Shown here in pieces: positions 28,472 through 38,700 of a stretch of DNA of 64,000 nt. The notes beneath the pieces were generated by a model. The model saw nothing but the letters and a program-made list of their open reading frames with translations, did not search any database and was not told the DNA's origin. The stretch covers positions 310,001-374,000 of the forward strand of contig JADJPL010000004.1 of NCBI GenBank assembly GCA_016713275.1, read 5' to 3'. The stretch comes from Haliscomenobacter sp. Its GTDB lineage: Bacteria; Bacteroidota; Bacteroidia; Chitinophagales; Saprospiraceae. The position numbers and the translations under genes were made by a program. Each line of letters starts with the position of its first letter. Within the stretch, counting starts at the first letter, position 1.

Positions 28472-29452
28472 ATGCAAACAACTTTGAACGGGCAACCTCC
28501 TGTAATTGTCGTTTTGGACGGGCACACGCTCAATCCCGGAGACCTTTCCTGGGCGCCGCTCCGGCTGCTTGGGGAAACGCATGTTTACGACCGCAGTTCG
28601 CCCTCCGAGATTATCGAACGTGCAAAGGATGCAAATATTATTTTGGTAAACAAGATCCTCATTAGCCGGGAAATTATTCTTCAGCTTCCGAGGCTAAAAT
28701 GCATCTGCGTAACCGCTACCGGCTTCAATAATATCGACCTTCAGGCAGCCACCGAGCGGGGGGTAACGGTGTGCAACGTACTCGGGTATGGCACCTCCTC
28801 CGTTGCTCAGCACGTTTTTGCCTTATTGCTGGAATGCAGCAACCACGTTGCCTTACATAGCGACAGCGTCAAAAAGGGCGATTGGTCCAGCCAGCCGGAT
28901 TTCTGCTACTGGAAGAAGCCCATCTTCGAACTACAGGGCAAAACCATGGGAATCTATGGCTTTGGAAGGATTGGCCAGAAAGTAGCCGCTATCGCGCTCG
29001 CGTTTGGCATGCGCGTCCTGGCTACCCATAAACATCCCGAACGCGACGCCCGCACCGGGGTCACGTTTGTCAACCTGCCGGATTTGTTTGCTGCCAGCGA
29101 CGTCGTCAGCCTGAACGCCCCACTCACCGCAGACAATCGCGACATCGTGAACCTCGAACTGCTCCGGCGCATGAAAACCACCTCTATTCTAATCAACACC
29201 GGCCGCGGTGAGCTCATCGTCGAGGAAGACCTGGCAGAAGCCCTGCAGTCCGGCCGCCCTGCCGTCGCTGCCCTGGACGTCCTCCGCGTCGAACCGCCTC
29301 GGACGAACCATCCTCTATTCTCCCTGCCCAACTGCCTGATCACCCCCCACCTCGCCTGGGCCGGACGGGAAGCCCGCATGCGCCTCCTCGAAATGACCGT
29401 GGAGAACGTCCACGCCTTCCTGCAGGGAGCGCCGCAGAATATGGTCAATTGA
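28472..29452 (+). CDS. D-isomer-specific 2-hydroxyacid dehydrogenase
   Basis: This 326-residue protein has the NAD-binding motif GIYGFGRIGQKVAAIAL and the catalytic Arg, Glu and His in NTGRGELI, DVLRVEPP and ITPHLAW. The family oxidises or reduces 2-hydroxyacids (glycerate, lactate, phosphoglycerate). Sequence pattern is nearest to glycerate/hydroxypyruvate reductases, but the substrate is not certain. I prefer the ATG at 28472 because the N-terminus then matches the family (PVIVVLDGHTLNPGDLSW). No serine-pathway neighbours are seen. Confidence 0.9.
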   Translation: MQTTLNGQPPVIVVLDGHTLNPGDLSWAPLRLLGETHVYDRSSPSEIIERAKDANIILVNKILISREIILQLPRLKCICVTATGFNNIDLQAATERGVTVCNVLGYGTSSVAQHVFALLLECSNHVALHSDSVKKGDWSSQPDFCYWKKPIFELQGKTMGIYGFGRIGQKVAAIALAFGMRVLATHKHPERDARTGVTFVNLPDLFAASDVVSLNAPLTADNRDIVNLELLRRMKTTSILINTGRGELIVEEDLAEALQSGRPAVAALDVLRVEPPRTNHPLFSLPNCLITPHLAWAGREARMRLLEMTVENVHAFLQGAPQNMVN

Positions 29453-29455
29453 TTT

Positions 29456-29545
29456 CAGGGAGCAGGGAATTAGGGAGCAGGGAGCAGGCCTTGTGCCAAA
29501 CGCTCCCTGCTCCCTTGCTCCCTAATCCCTGCTCCCTGCTCCCTA
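29456..29545. repeat. Large inverted repeat made of GGGAGCAGG words between convergent genes
   Basis: The left arm (29456-29489) is built of gggagcagg/gggaattagg words and the right arm (29502-29544) of the complementary ctccctgct/ctccctaat words, with a loop of about 12 bp. It fills the whole gap between the stop codons of the convergent dehydrogenase and Kbp-like genes and could form a long hairpin that ends transcription from both sides. The word order suggests growth by slippage. Confidence 0.75.
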
Positions 29546-29548
29546 AAA

Positions 29549-30021
29549 TCAATCCAGCTTCGGAATCCGCAGCACCTGCCCGGGGTAGATGAGGTCGGGA
29601 TCTTTGAGCATAGGTTTGTTGGCTTCGAAGATCACCGGATACTTCATAGCGTTGCCGTAGTACTGTTTGGCTATTTTGGACAAGGAATCTCCTTTTTCAC
29701 TTCGTAGAAGTCGGCTTCCGGTTCCGGAACAGCAACCGTCATGCGGTCGTCGACAAACTCCACGTCCTCCACGTTACCTACAGTGAGAATGACTTTCTCT
29801 TTGTTGGCCTGGGAGTCTACTTCGCCAAAAACCAGGACGGTGCCCCCATCGATATCTACATGAAAATCTTTGATCTCGATGCCAAGCGCAGAGACGGCGG
29901 CTTTGAGCTCATGGACGTTGGCTTCTTTGATCTCGATGCGTTCCTGTTCGGTTTTGGCTTCGGTCGTTTTGCGCTTGAATAGCTTGGCGCCTGCATTTTT
30001 GAGAAAGGAAAACAGTCCCAT
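29549..30021 (-). CDS. kbp: BON-LysM protein, Kbp (YgaU)-like, frame broken in LysM
   Basis: The N-terminus MGLFSFLKNAGAKLFKRK, a BON domain (residues about 30-95) and a C-terminal LysM (DSLSKIAKQYYGNAMKYPVI and LIYPGQVLRIPKLD) match E. coli Kbp/YgaU in order and length, a cytoplasmic K+-binding sensor. The LysM part lies in another frame: adding one base to the run of five T at 29693-29697 changes KKEIPCPK to KKGDSLSK. An upstream start at 30174 is possible but lacks family likeness. Its role in potassium sensing is by homology; the ktrBA genes lie 4 kb away. Confidence 0.88.
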
Positions 30022-30223
30022 AGTCTTGTTTTTTGGTTTGAGGGTAAATCTTTCCGTAAGATAGGCCCTACTGCCCAAACCGCCAAAGAGAACCCGGGCT
30101 TTTTCGCTTTTTTTGCCCGCCTGTATGAGCCGGGAAACGGGCTTGCACAGGCATCTACAAAGCCCCATTTTCAAAATGGAAAGTAAAAGCCGATCTTTTC
30201 CCTATACAATTCTTCAAAACGCT

Positions 30224-30231
30224 TATATTTG
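30224..30231 (+). promoter_or_regulatory. Promoter -7 box for secDF
   Basis: TATATTTG is a perfect TAnnTTTG match, 45 bp before the secDF start codon. No clear -33 element. Confidence 0.5.
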
Positions 30232-30275
30232 CGCAGTTTTTTAGAAAATAAAAGTTACTCAGAAAAGCGGAAGCT

Positions 30276-33200
30276 ATGCAAGGTAAAGGAGTTGTTAGGT
30301 TTTTCCTCGTGATCATGGTTTTGGTGACGTTGGTTCAGTTTATGCTGACCATTCCCACCACCCGGGAAGAAAAAAAGGCGGAAGTCTTCGCCCAGGCAGT
30401 GAGCAAAAACGCGCCGGCCGATCAGCGCAATGCGGTGTACAAAGCGGCCCGCACAAAATATCTGGATTCCATATCCAGCAAGACGATTCTGAATATCCCA
30501 CTCCTGAAGAGCTATACCTATCAGGATCTGAAAGGCAGCCAGCTCGCGCTGGGTCTTGACCTTAAGGGGGGGATGAGCGTCGTGCTGCAGGTGGACCTGA
30601 AAGAATTCATCCGTTCGCTATCGAACAACAGCAATGACCCAGCGTTTCTCGCCGCTTTGGAGCGCGCCAGCAAAGACCAGGCGAATGCGACCACCGACTA
30701 TATCACCCTGTTTGCGACCGCGTTCCGGGAGATAGGCGGGGGCCAGCCTATGGCGCCGATCTTCGCCCGTAACGAATCCCTCCGCGAGGAGATTACTTTC
30801 GAAGCGTCGGATGGAGAAGTCGTCCGCCTGCTGCGGCAAAAAGCCAACGAAACCGTGAGCCGCACCTTCGAACTGCTCAAGCAGCGGATCGATAAACTGG
30901 GCGTCACTCAGCCCAACGTGTCGCTCGATGCGGCCCGCGACCTCATTTTGGTCGAGCTGCCCGGCATTGACAACCCCGAGCGCGCGCGGACCTTCCTCCA
31001 GGCTGCCGCCAAACTGGAATTCTGGGACGTGTACCGGATCACCGATCCCGTCAACCCCAACAACCCCGCCGGGTCTACGATCCAACAGGCCTTCGTGGAC
31101 GCCAACGCTACCCTGGCACGCACCATTGGCTCCGGCGAGATCAAAAAAGAAATCCTCCGCATCGACACCAGCTACGCGGCCGACAGCCTGGGCAACGTCG
31201 ACAGCAGCCAGATTGCCAAGCTCGACACGGTGTACAACCCGGTCAACGTGAACCAGGGGCCGTTGTTCGACATCTTCACCCTCAACGGCGCCAATACCGC
31301 CGCCAGCTACGGCTTGGCGGTCATGGGCGTCGCCGACCGCAATCAGAAAGACTACATCGACACCTTGCTCAACCGCGAGGAAGTGCGCGCCCTCTTCCCA
31401 CGCGACCTGACCTTTCACTGGACGCGCGACCCGATCCCCGATGCGAAAACCCGCAAACCCACCACGCTGTACCAACTCCACGCCATCCGGCATGAAGGGG
31501 GCCGTGCTGACGCCAAACTTACCGGCGACAACGTGACCCGTGCAGGCGCCGATCCGGACCCCAACACCGGCCAGACCGTCGTCGTGCTCGGGATGGACAA
31601 CGAAGGCGCCCGCATTTGGAAAGATATGACCACCAAAGCAGCTAACGACAACAACCGCGAGGTAGCGATCACCCTCGACGCCGAAGTCGTTTCCTGCCCC
31701 GGCGTAAATGAGCCCATCCCCGGAGGCAATACCCAAATCCTGGGCAACTTCACCCTTCAGGAAGCCCAGGACTTGGCCAGTATCCTCGAGGTAGGTAAAC
31801 TCCCCGCCGAGACCCGCATCATTCAGGAAGCCCTCGTGGGCCCATCCTTGGGTCAGGAGAACATCAACAAGAGTATGCTCTCGCTCATCCTGTCCTTCCT
31901 CACGGTATCTGGATTTATGATCCTGTACTACGGCAGCGCTGGTTTTGTCGCCGTCCTTGCATTGATGCTCAACTTGTTTTTCATCATCGGCGCGTTATCC
32001 TCTTTTGGAACGGTACTCACCCTGCCCGGTATTGCCGGTATCGTACTGACGATCGGTATGGCCGTAGACGCCAACGTGATCATTTTTGAACGGATCCGGG
32101 AAGAGTTACGGGCAGGAAAAACCTTGCTCACCTCGATTGTGGAAGGATTCAAGCATTCCTATTCGGCTATTATCGACGGCAACGTCACTACCCTGCTTAC
32201 GGGGGCGGTGCTTGCTTACTTCGGTCTCGGCCCCATCAAAGGGTTTGCCGTGGTGCTCATTATCGGTATTCTTTTCTCTTTGTTCACCGCCGTGCTCGTC
32301 AGCCGCATGGTCATGGACTGGAGGACAACCAAAGGCAAAGAGTTTACCTTCTACCGCGGGTTCTCCAAAAACGTCCTCGCACATGCAAACTACGACTGGA
32401 TGGGGATGCGTAAATATGCCTATATTTTTCGGGTACGCTTCTGGTCCTGAGTATCGGCTCTATGGCCATTCGCGGATTTGAACTTGGCGTGGACTTTAAA
32501 GGGGGCTATTCATTTAACGTGACGTTTGAGAAAGGAACCAATGTCAATGTGGCCCAATTGCGCAGTGCCCTGCGCACCGCCTTTGAAGGCAATAACCCCA
32601 TCGTAAAGGCGGTAGACACAGAAAACACCTATAATGTGGTTACCAGCTACCTGATCAACGACACCGGAGAAGATGCTCAGGACCGCGTACTGGAAAAACT
32701 TTACGAAGGCGTTGTGCAGGCTTCCGGCAAAGAGATTAACAAAACGTCCTTCCTCGATCCAGATGGAGAAGGTACCCATATCACCTCTTCCACTAAAGTT
32801 GGGCCTACTATTGCCGACGACATTAAGCAAAGCGCATTTATCGCCGGTGGACTAGCCCTGCTCGTGATTTTTATCTACATCTTTATCCGGTTCAGCAAAG
32901 CGTCCTTCAGCTTGGGCGGCGTTGTGGCGTTGTTCCACGATACCCTCATTACGCTCGGGATGTTCTCCCTCTTCCGGGGCATCGTTCCGTTCTCCCTCGA
33001 GATTGACCAGGCGTTTATTGCCGCTATCCTGACCGTGATCGGTTACTCCATCAACGATACCGTTATTGTCTACGACCGGGTAAGAGAGCATTTGCATCTT
33101 TATCCAAACAAAAACAAGTCCGAACTGATCAACGGCGCCATTAACAGTACCCTTGGCCGAACGTTGATCACCGGCTTGACTACCTTATTCAGCGTATTCA

Positions 33201-33406
33201 TCCTCTTTTTCTTCGGAGGCGCCAGCATTAAAGGCTTTGCTTTCGCCCTGCTGATTGGTATTGGCTTTGGAACGTATTCTTCCGTATTCGTCGCCTCCTC
33301 CTTGGTCCACGACTTTGTTAAAGGAGACCGGATCTCTTCTTCCGCTAAAGTCACCACTACGCCAGGCAAAGGCAAGGGTTTTTCCTCCAAAGCCCTGCAG
33401 AAGTAA
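30276..33406 (+). CDS. secDF: Protein translocase SecDF fusion (frame broken in the middle)
   Basis: The SecD half shows GLDLKGGMSVVLQVDLKEF, VGPSLGQENINKS and GMAVDANVIIFERIREEL; the SecF half shows GVDFKGGYSF, VGPTIADDIKQSA and IGYSINDTVIVYDRVREHL. In Bacteroidota the two are one protein of about 1000 residues. Here the frame changes at the run of five T at 32425-32429: one more T turns YAYIFRVRFWS-stop into YAYIFSGTLLVLSIGSMAIR and joins the halves. SecDF uses the proton motive force to pull proteins through SecYEG. A hairpin terminator follows at 33440. Confidence 0.94.
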
Positions 33407-33439
33407 CTGACGAAGAAAATAATCTGCTAAACGCACGCC

Positions 33440-33477
33440 AAAAGGGTTGAATCCAGAAAACGGGTTCAACCCTTTTT
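33440..33477 (+). terminator. Rho-independent terminator after secDF
   Basis: AAAAGGGTTGAA pairs with TTCAACCCTTTT across a 13-base loop and is followed by T residues; it lies 33 bp after the secDF stop codon. Confidence 0.85.
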
Positions 33478-33564
33478 AAGTTTTTAGAGGCCGGAGAAAA
33501 AGGATCTTGAAAGCCCCTCCAATTGACAATTGCTCCAAACAATCCGGTTCGTAGCACTCAAGGC

Positions 33565-33582
33565 GCCGGTCAGGGGACCGGC
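33565..33582. other. GC-rich hairpin of unknown role
   Basis: GCCGGTC-AGGG-GACCGGC is a perfect 7-bp stem with a four-base loop. No T tract follows on either strand, so it is not a classical terminator. It could be part of a 5' leader or a small RNA. Confidence 0.35.
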
Positions 33583-33639
33583 CCTGAAATTTAGGATTTC
33601 GGCGAACAAAAGCGTGTAGGCCCATTTTTTCATAACCCC

Positions 33640-33711
33640 CTACATCCTTTACATCCCCTACACCCTTTACATCCCCTACATCCTTTACATCCTCTACACC
33701 CTTTACATCCT
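33640..33711. repeat. Tandem 9-bp repeat, eight units
   Basis: Eight units of nine bases alternate between ctacatcct/ctacaccct and ttacatccc/ttacatcct, so the higher-order period is 18 bp. It is non-coding on the plus strand. On the minus strand it is open as a DVK-(D/G)-V-G repeat, but this has no start context or homology I can see. Confidence 0.9.
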
Positions 33712-33787
33712 CTCCAAAAACCGAAGACCCCATTCCTGCGTTAACAAAAGAAACGGGCGTACCTTAGCGCCAATCAATTCATTGCTT

Positions 33788-35765
33788 ATGATGCGGTGGG
33801 CTTCACTCTTGTCTCTTCTCCTGCTGGCGTTCTCCTTTCAGGGGTATGGCCAGAAAATAAAAGACGGCAATACGGCTTTTGAGCGCAAACAATACCATAC
33901 CGCCATCCCGTTGCTCAGTAAAGCTTACGAAAAAGCGCCAACCCGGCTGGAAAAGGGAAAATCGCGTTTAAACTGGCGGAAAGCTACCGGATTCTGACCC
34001 GCGACGAACAGGCGGCCGACTGGTATCAGAAAGCCTATGACAACCAGTTTGGCGTGGATGCGCTCAGAGAACTGGCTTTTTGCCAAAAACGCCTGGAACG
34101 CTACGAAGAGGCCAAAGAAACCTTCAAGAACCTGGGGATTGAAATCGGAAGCCCGTATGAATACCGAAGGGAAATCAATACCTGTGATATCGCCATGGGG
34201 TGGAAAAAAATCCAGACCCCGGAGTTCCGGGTAAGCCTTCTGGAATTCAACACCCAGGCTGCCGAATATGCGCCTTCCTTGTATAACGACAAAGAACTGG
34301 TTTTTACCTCCGACCGGTCGTCCAGCACCGGAGAAGGCGTTTACGGCTGGACGGGCAACAAATTCTCCGACCTTTTCGTCGTGAACCTCGAAAACCAAAC
34401 CGTCCGGAACTTCAGCCAGCCCTGGAATTCTACCGATAACGAAGGCGCTATTTCCTTCGCGGCCAATTACCAGGAAGCGTACTTTACCCGCTGCTCCGGA
34501 GGAAAAAAAGAAGACGCCTATTGCCAGATCATGGTCAGCACCCTGCGCAACAATACCTGGACCGCCCCCAAACCTCTGGAGTTCCAGGAGCCAAACATCA
34601 ACTATGGCCATCCGAGCATTTCGGCAGACGGCAAAAAGCTGTATTTTTCCTGTAATCACCCGGATGGCTGGGGCGGGTACGATATCTACGTGAGCGATCG
34701 AACGGAAGAAGGCTGGTCTCCTCCCAAAGTCCTTAGCCGCACAGTGAACACCATTGGAAATGAACAATTTCCCTATATTGATGGCGATACCCTGTACTTC
34801 TCTTCCGATTTCCACCCAGGAATGGGCGGGTTGGACGTCTTCCGCACTTACCGGATGAAATCGGGGATTGGGCCCCTGCTTTTAACCTCAAACCGCCCGT
34901 CAATTCCGGCGGAGACGATTTTGGCTTTCTCATCTACCCCCACGCCCCATTGAAAGAGGGAGTCCTGCAAACCGGTTTCTTCACTTCCAACAGAGGCAAT
35001 GGAGCAGGTAACGACGACCTGTACCAATTTGAATTACTACCACTTCCCCCTGCCCCTCCCCAACCGGCAACCCCTCCGGTAACGGCTGCTCCCCGCATGC
35101 GGCTGGACGTCATCGTTCTGGAAAAAATTTACGCCGACCCCGCCAACCCAAACAGCAAAGTGCTGGGCAGAAAACCTATTCCTGCCGCCAGTCTGGAAAT
35201 CCGGGATGGAAAGGCCCCGAAAACCGTGGCTGTCAACGAGGAAGGATCCTATTCCCTGCCCCTGGCCGAAGCAACGGATTACCAGTTCCTGGCCTCCAAA
35301 GAAAACTACCTCAACAACGCCAGCCGCTTCACTACCAAGGGAATCGGACTGACTTCCGGCCCGGAGGAACAAGTGTTCGAGCTGGAAATCGTGTTGGATA
35401 AGATTTTCCTGAACAAGGAAATCACCCTCGAAAACATCTATTACGACTACGACAAATGGGATATCCGCGACGACGCCAAACCCACCTTGGATGCCCTGGC
35501 GGAAAACCTACGCCTCAACCCGGCTATCCGGATCCAAATGGCATCCCATACCGATTGCCGGGGCAATGACAACTACAACCTGGAACTCTCCCAAAAACGG
35601 GCGCAATCGGCGGTAGACTACCTGATCGCAGCGGGCATCGATCCAGCCAGGCTTCAGGCCCGCGGGTTTGGAGAAACCCAACCGGCGGTGACCTGCGTTT
35701 GCGCCCGCTGCACCGAAGACCAACACCAGGCCAACCGAAGAACGACCTTTGCGATTATCGAGTAA
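33788..35765 (+). CDS. PorE-like envelope protein: TPR, PD40/WD40, CRD and OmpA domains (two frame breaks)
   Basis: After a signal peptide (LLSLLLLAFSFQGYGQ) come TPR-like repeats (residues about 25-115), a PD40 beta-propeller (PSLYNDKELVFTSDR, HPSISADGKKLYFSCNHP, FPYIDGDTLYFSSDFHPG), a carboxypeptidase-regulatory-like domain and a C-terminal OmpA domain (HTDCRGNDNYNLELSQKRAQ, ending NRRTTFAII). This order matches PorE, a peptidoglycan-bound part of the type IX secretion system. One base is missing in A-run 33958-33961 and one G at 34853-34854; repair restores KIAFKLAESYRIL and YRDEIGDWAPAF. The signal peptide has no lipobox, unlike P. gingivalis PorE. A Cys-rich insert (CVCARC) lies in the OmpA domain. 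Confidence 0.82.
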
Positions 35766-35769
35766 CCAG

Positions 35770-38700
35770 TTAGTCGTATCCGATCAGCAACGGGCTAATC
35801 CAAACCAACACCCCGGCGCTTCTCAGACTCAGCGAATACCACCCACTCGGCAAACCTTCGACCGGAATTTCCCGGACGATCCGGGGCCCTTTGGGAAGGG
35901 TACCGTATAAGACCTCCCTCCCATAAGCATCGTGCATGCGCCACTCCAGACTTGGGAGGGCGTTGACCAAGTCCAATTCCCATCGCACCACCGTACTCGC
36001 CGGGTTGGGATACAACCGGGCTTCCCGGACCCAATGGCTCGTCCGAACCATTACCGGAACCACCTGGACCGAGTCCAGGGCGCCGCAAAGCCGGCTGTCC
36101 GCGACTGCCAGGGTATACACTCCGGCAGGAACAGAATCCAGCAGCGCCGTCGTATCCCCAGTGTTCCAGGTATATCGGTACGGAGGAGTACCTCCCTCCA
36201 CCACCGCCTGCGCTGCTCCATCTGGCTGGGCGCCGGAAGGCGGGCTGATCACAAAGCGCAAATGCAGGGGTGGGGTCTCTGGCAACTGGAACAGAAAGTG
36301 GCGCACACACCGGTTGCTGTCGGTGACCATCAAATCATAGTCGCCTTTAGGCAAGCCGCCAATTTTGGGGGTATCCACACCAAGGAGCTTTCCGGCTCCA
36401 TCCCTCCAAACGAGTTGGTAAGGAGCCAGCCCCCCCTGAACCGTCACCTCAATGCCGCCGTCGGGCCTGCCCAGGCAACTCGAGGGAAAGACCGTTTCCC
36501 CCACCAGGATTTTTTCGGCGGGTTCTGAAATGGAAATCAAGGGAAAAACCGTGCGGCAGCTATCGGAGTCTACCACGGCCAACTCGTATGCCCCGGCCTT
36601 TGCCTTGGAAAGTTGAGCTGTGCCTAATACCCCATTCCAAAAAATCCGGTATGGGGCTCTGCCTCCGGAAAGGACCACCTGAATGGCGCCAGTGGAGTCG
36701 CCTTTACAGAGTACCGGATTGACGGCAACCTGGTCCAGTTTTACCGCTGTTTTGGAAGGAATCGTCACAGCGGACAACGTATCGCTGCACAACCGGGCAT
36801 CCGTAACAACCAACCGGTACGTTCCGCTCCGAAAGGAGACCAGGTCTTCCGTGGTGGCTACTTCCCGGCCGGTAGCCATCTCAAACCAGTTAAACGCATA
36901 CGGGCGGGTTCCCCCGCTTGCCGTTACAAAGATGGCGCCCGTGTTGGTGCCGGAGCAAGCCACCGATTTGATGCTGTCCCTCCGGACGCTCAACAGAGAA
37001 GGCTCCCGAATGGGCTTGAGATCCGACTGCACCTGGCATCCCTGCCCGTCTGAAACCACCACGTAGTATTTGCTATCCGGCCCCAACCCGCCCAGCGTAT
37101 AAACGGGCTCATTGGTTTTTATGATGGAGGAAGTGCCTCCGAAAAAATAGGTATAGGGAGGCGTCCCCCCGGAAACCGAAGCCGAAAGCCGTCCATCCCG
37201 CTCCCCAAAACAACTGATATCCAGGGCCTGGAAATTCAGCAAAGCCAGCGGCTTTCCTCTATCCCGGACTTTGGCAGAAGCGTACAATTTCTGGCATCCA
37301 TTGCCATCGCGTACCGCCAGAAAATAATCGCCCGGGGAAACATTATTCAAGACCGGATCACTTTTCCCATTGCTCCACCTAAGGGTATAGGGAGGGGCGC
37401 CGCCGGTAATTTCTGCTTTCAGCTGGTTGGTCGTATCCCCAAGGCAAATATTCCCGATTTTGACGTCAACCCCAATATTAATAGCCTCTGGTTCGGTGAG
37501 GCGAAAACTGGCATTCAGCGGGCATCCTTTTTGATCCTGAATGAAGACCTGATACTGCCCGGCTTTGAGATTATACACCGATGGCGTCTGTGCAGTTGCC
37601 CCTTTCAAACATAGGAATACGGAGGCGCCCCTCCGCTTACCGCCAGTTCCAGGAACCCGGTGCTGTCTCCCTGGCATACAATCTCCCCCTGCGCGATCAA
37701 CTCATAACGCAAAGGCGGAGGCCCCAGCAATGCCAGGCTGTCGAGGACTAATGTACACCCCGCGCCATCCTCAATCGCCACGCTATAGAGCCCCTCTTTC
37801 AATCCTTTCCGGTCCTTCTCCCGGAATCCGTTTTCCCAAACGTACTTTAAGGGAGGATAGGTTACTTGAAGCGGCTGTAGCGAAATCAGGCCGTCCCCTC
37901 CGCCTGAACAAGACGGTGGAATAGCCGTAATGCCAATTTGGATCGGCACTTCAGCCGCCTTAAGCTGGAAAGTGGTATCGTATTCGCACCCTTGCGCATC
38001 AATAACCTGAACTGCATAAGTTCCTTCCGGGACACCCGCCAGGGTGGCGGTCATTTCTCCGTTTTCCCAATGAAATTGAAAAGGCCCGCTACCCTGGGGC
38101 ATGAGTTCAATGGCGCCGTCCGAACGCCCGCTGCACAATGGAGGCGCCACACTCGCATTCCAATCCAGGCGCGACAAGGTTTCTACGCGGATCCACGCCG
38201 TATCGGAAGTGCATCCGTTCGCATCCCGGGCAATGACCCAGTAGTCGCCGGTACCCACCCGGTCCAGGCGGCTGGCTACCGCTCCCGTATTCCAAAAATA
38301 CAGGTAGGGCCCCGTTCCTCCGGAAGCCCTGGCTTCCAGAACGCCGGAGGTGTCCCCCTGGCACCGGGGCGGCTGAATCAGCTCCATAGAAACGCTTAAC
38401 GCAGCTGGTTCCTGAATGGTGAATGTTCTTTCCGCTGTACACCGGTTAAAGTCTGTGATGCGCAGCGCATAGTTCCCTTTTCCCAGTTGGGAACGGTAGG
38501 GGGCTGAATTCCCATCGCTCCACTTCAACTGATAAGGAGGAACGCCGCCCTGTCCGGAAACCAGCAACGTTCCATTTTCTTCCCCGTTGCAGCGAATGTC
38601 CGACAAGGAATCCAGGTGGATGGTCAACGGCGCCGGAGCGGGCGCCTGGATACTTTGGGCCAGGGTGCATCCGTCCACATCCGTTACGGTTACGGAGTAG

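Larger units (their letters stand above)
33407..33787. other. Non-coding gap between secDF and the PorE-like gene
   Basis: This stretch of about 380 bases holds the secDF terminator, a GC-rich hairpin at 33565-33582 (GCCGGTC / GACCGGC), the 9-bp tandem repeat at 33640-33711 and the promoter region of the next gene (TACCTTAG at about 33760). I see no protein gene in it. Confidence 0.7.

Noticed and set aside
29456..29545. CRISPR-like array
   Set aside because: The words are too short, have no spacers and form two inverted arms rather than direct repeats with unique spacers.
32425..32470. SecD and SecF as two separate genes
   Set aside because: Adding one T joins the halves into the fused SecDF typical of Bacteroidota, and the SecF part alone would lack its first helix.
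33476..33733. Minus-strand frame encoding a DVK-type nonapeptide repeat
   Set aside because: It is the translation of the 9-bp tandem repeat; no promoter, no signal peptide and no domain. I keep it as a DNA repeat.
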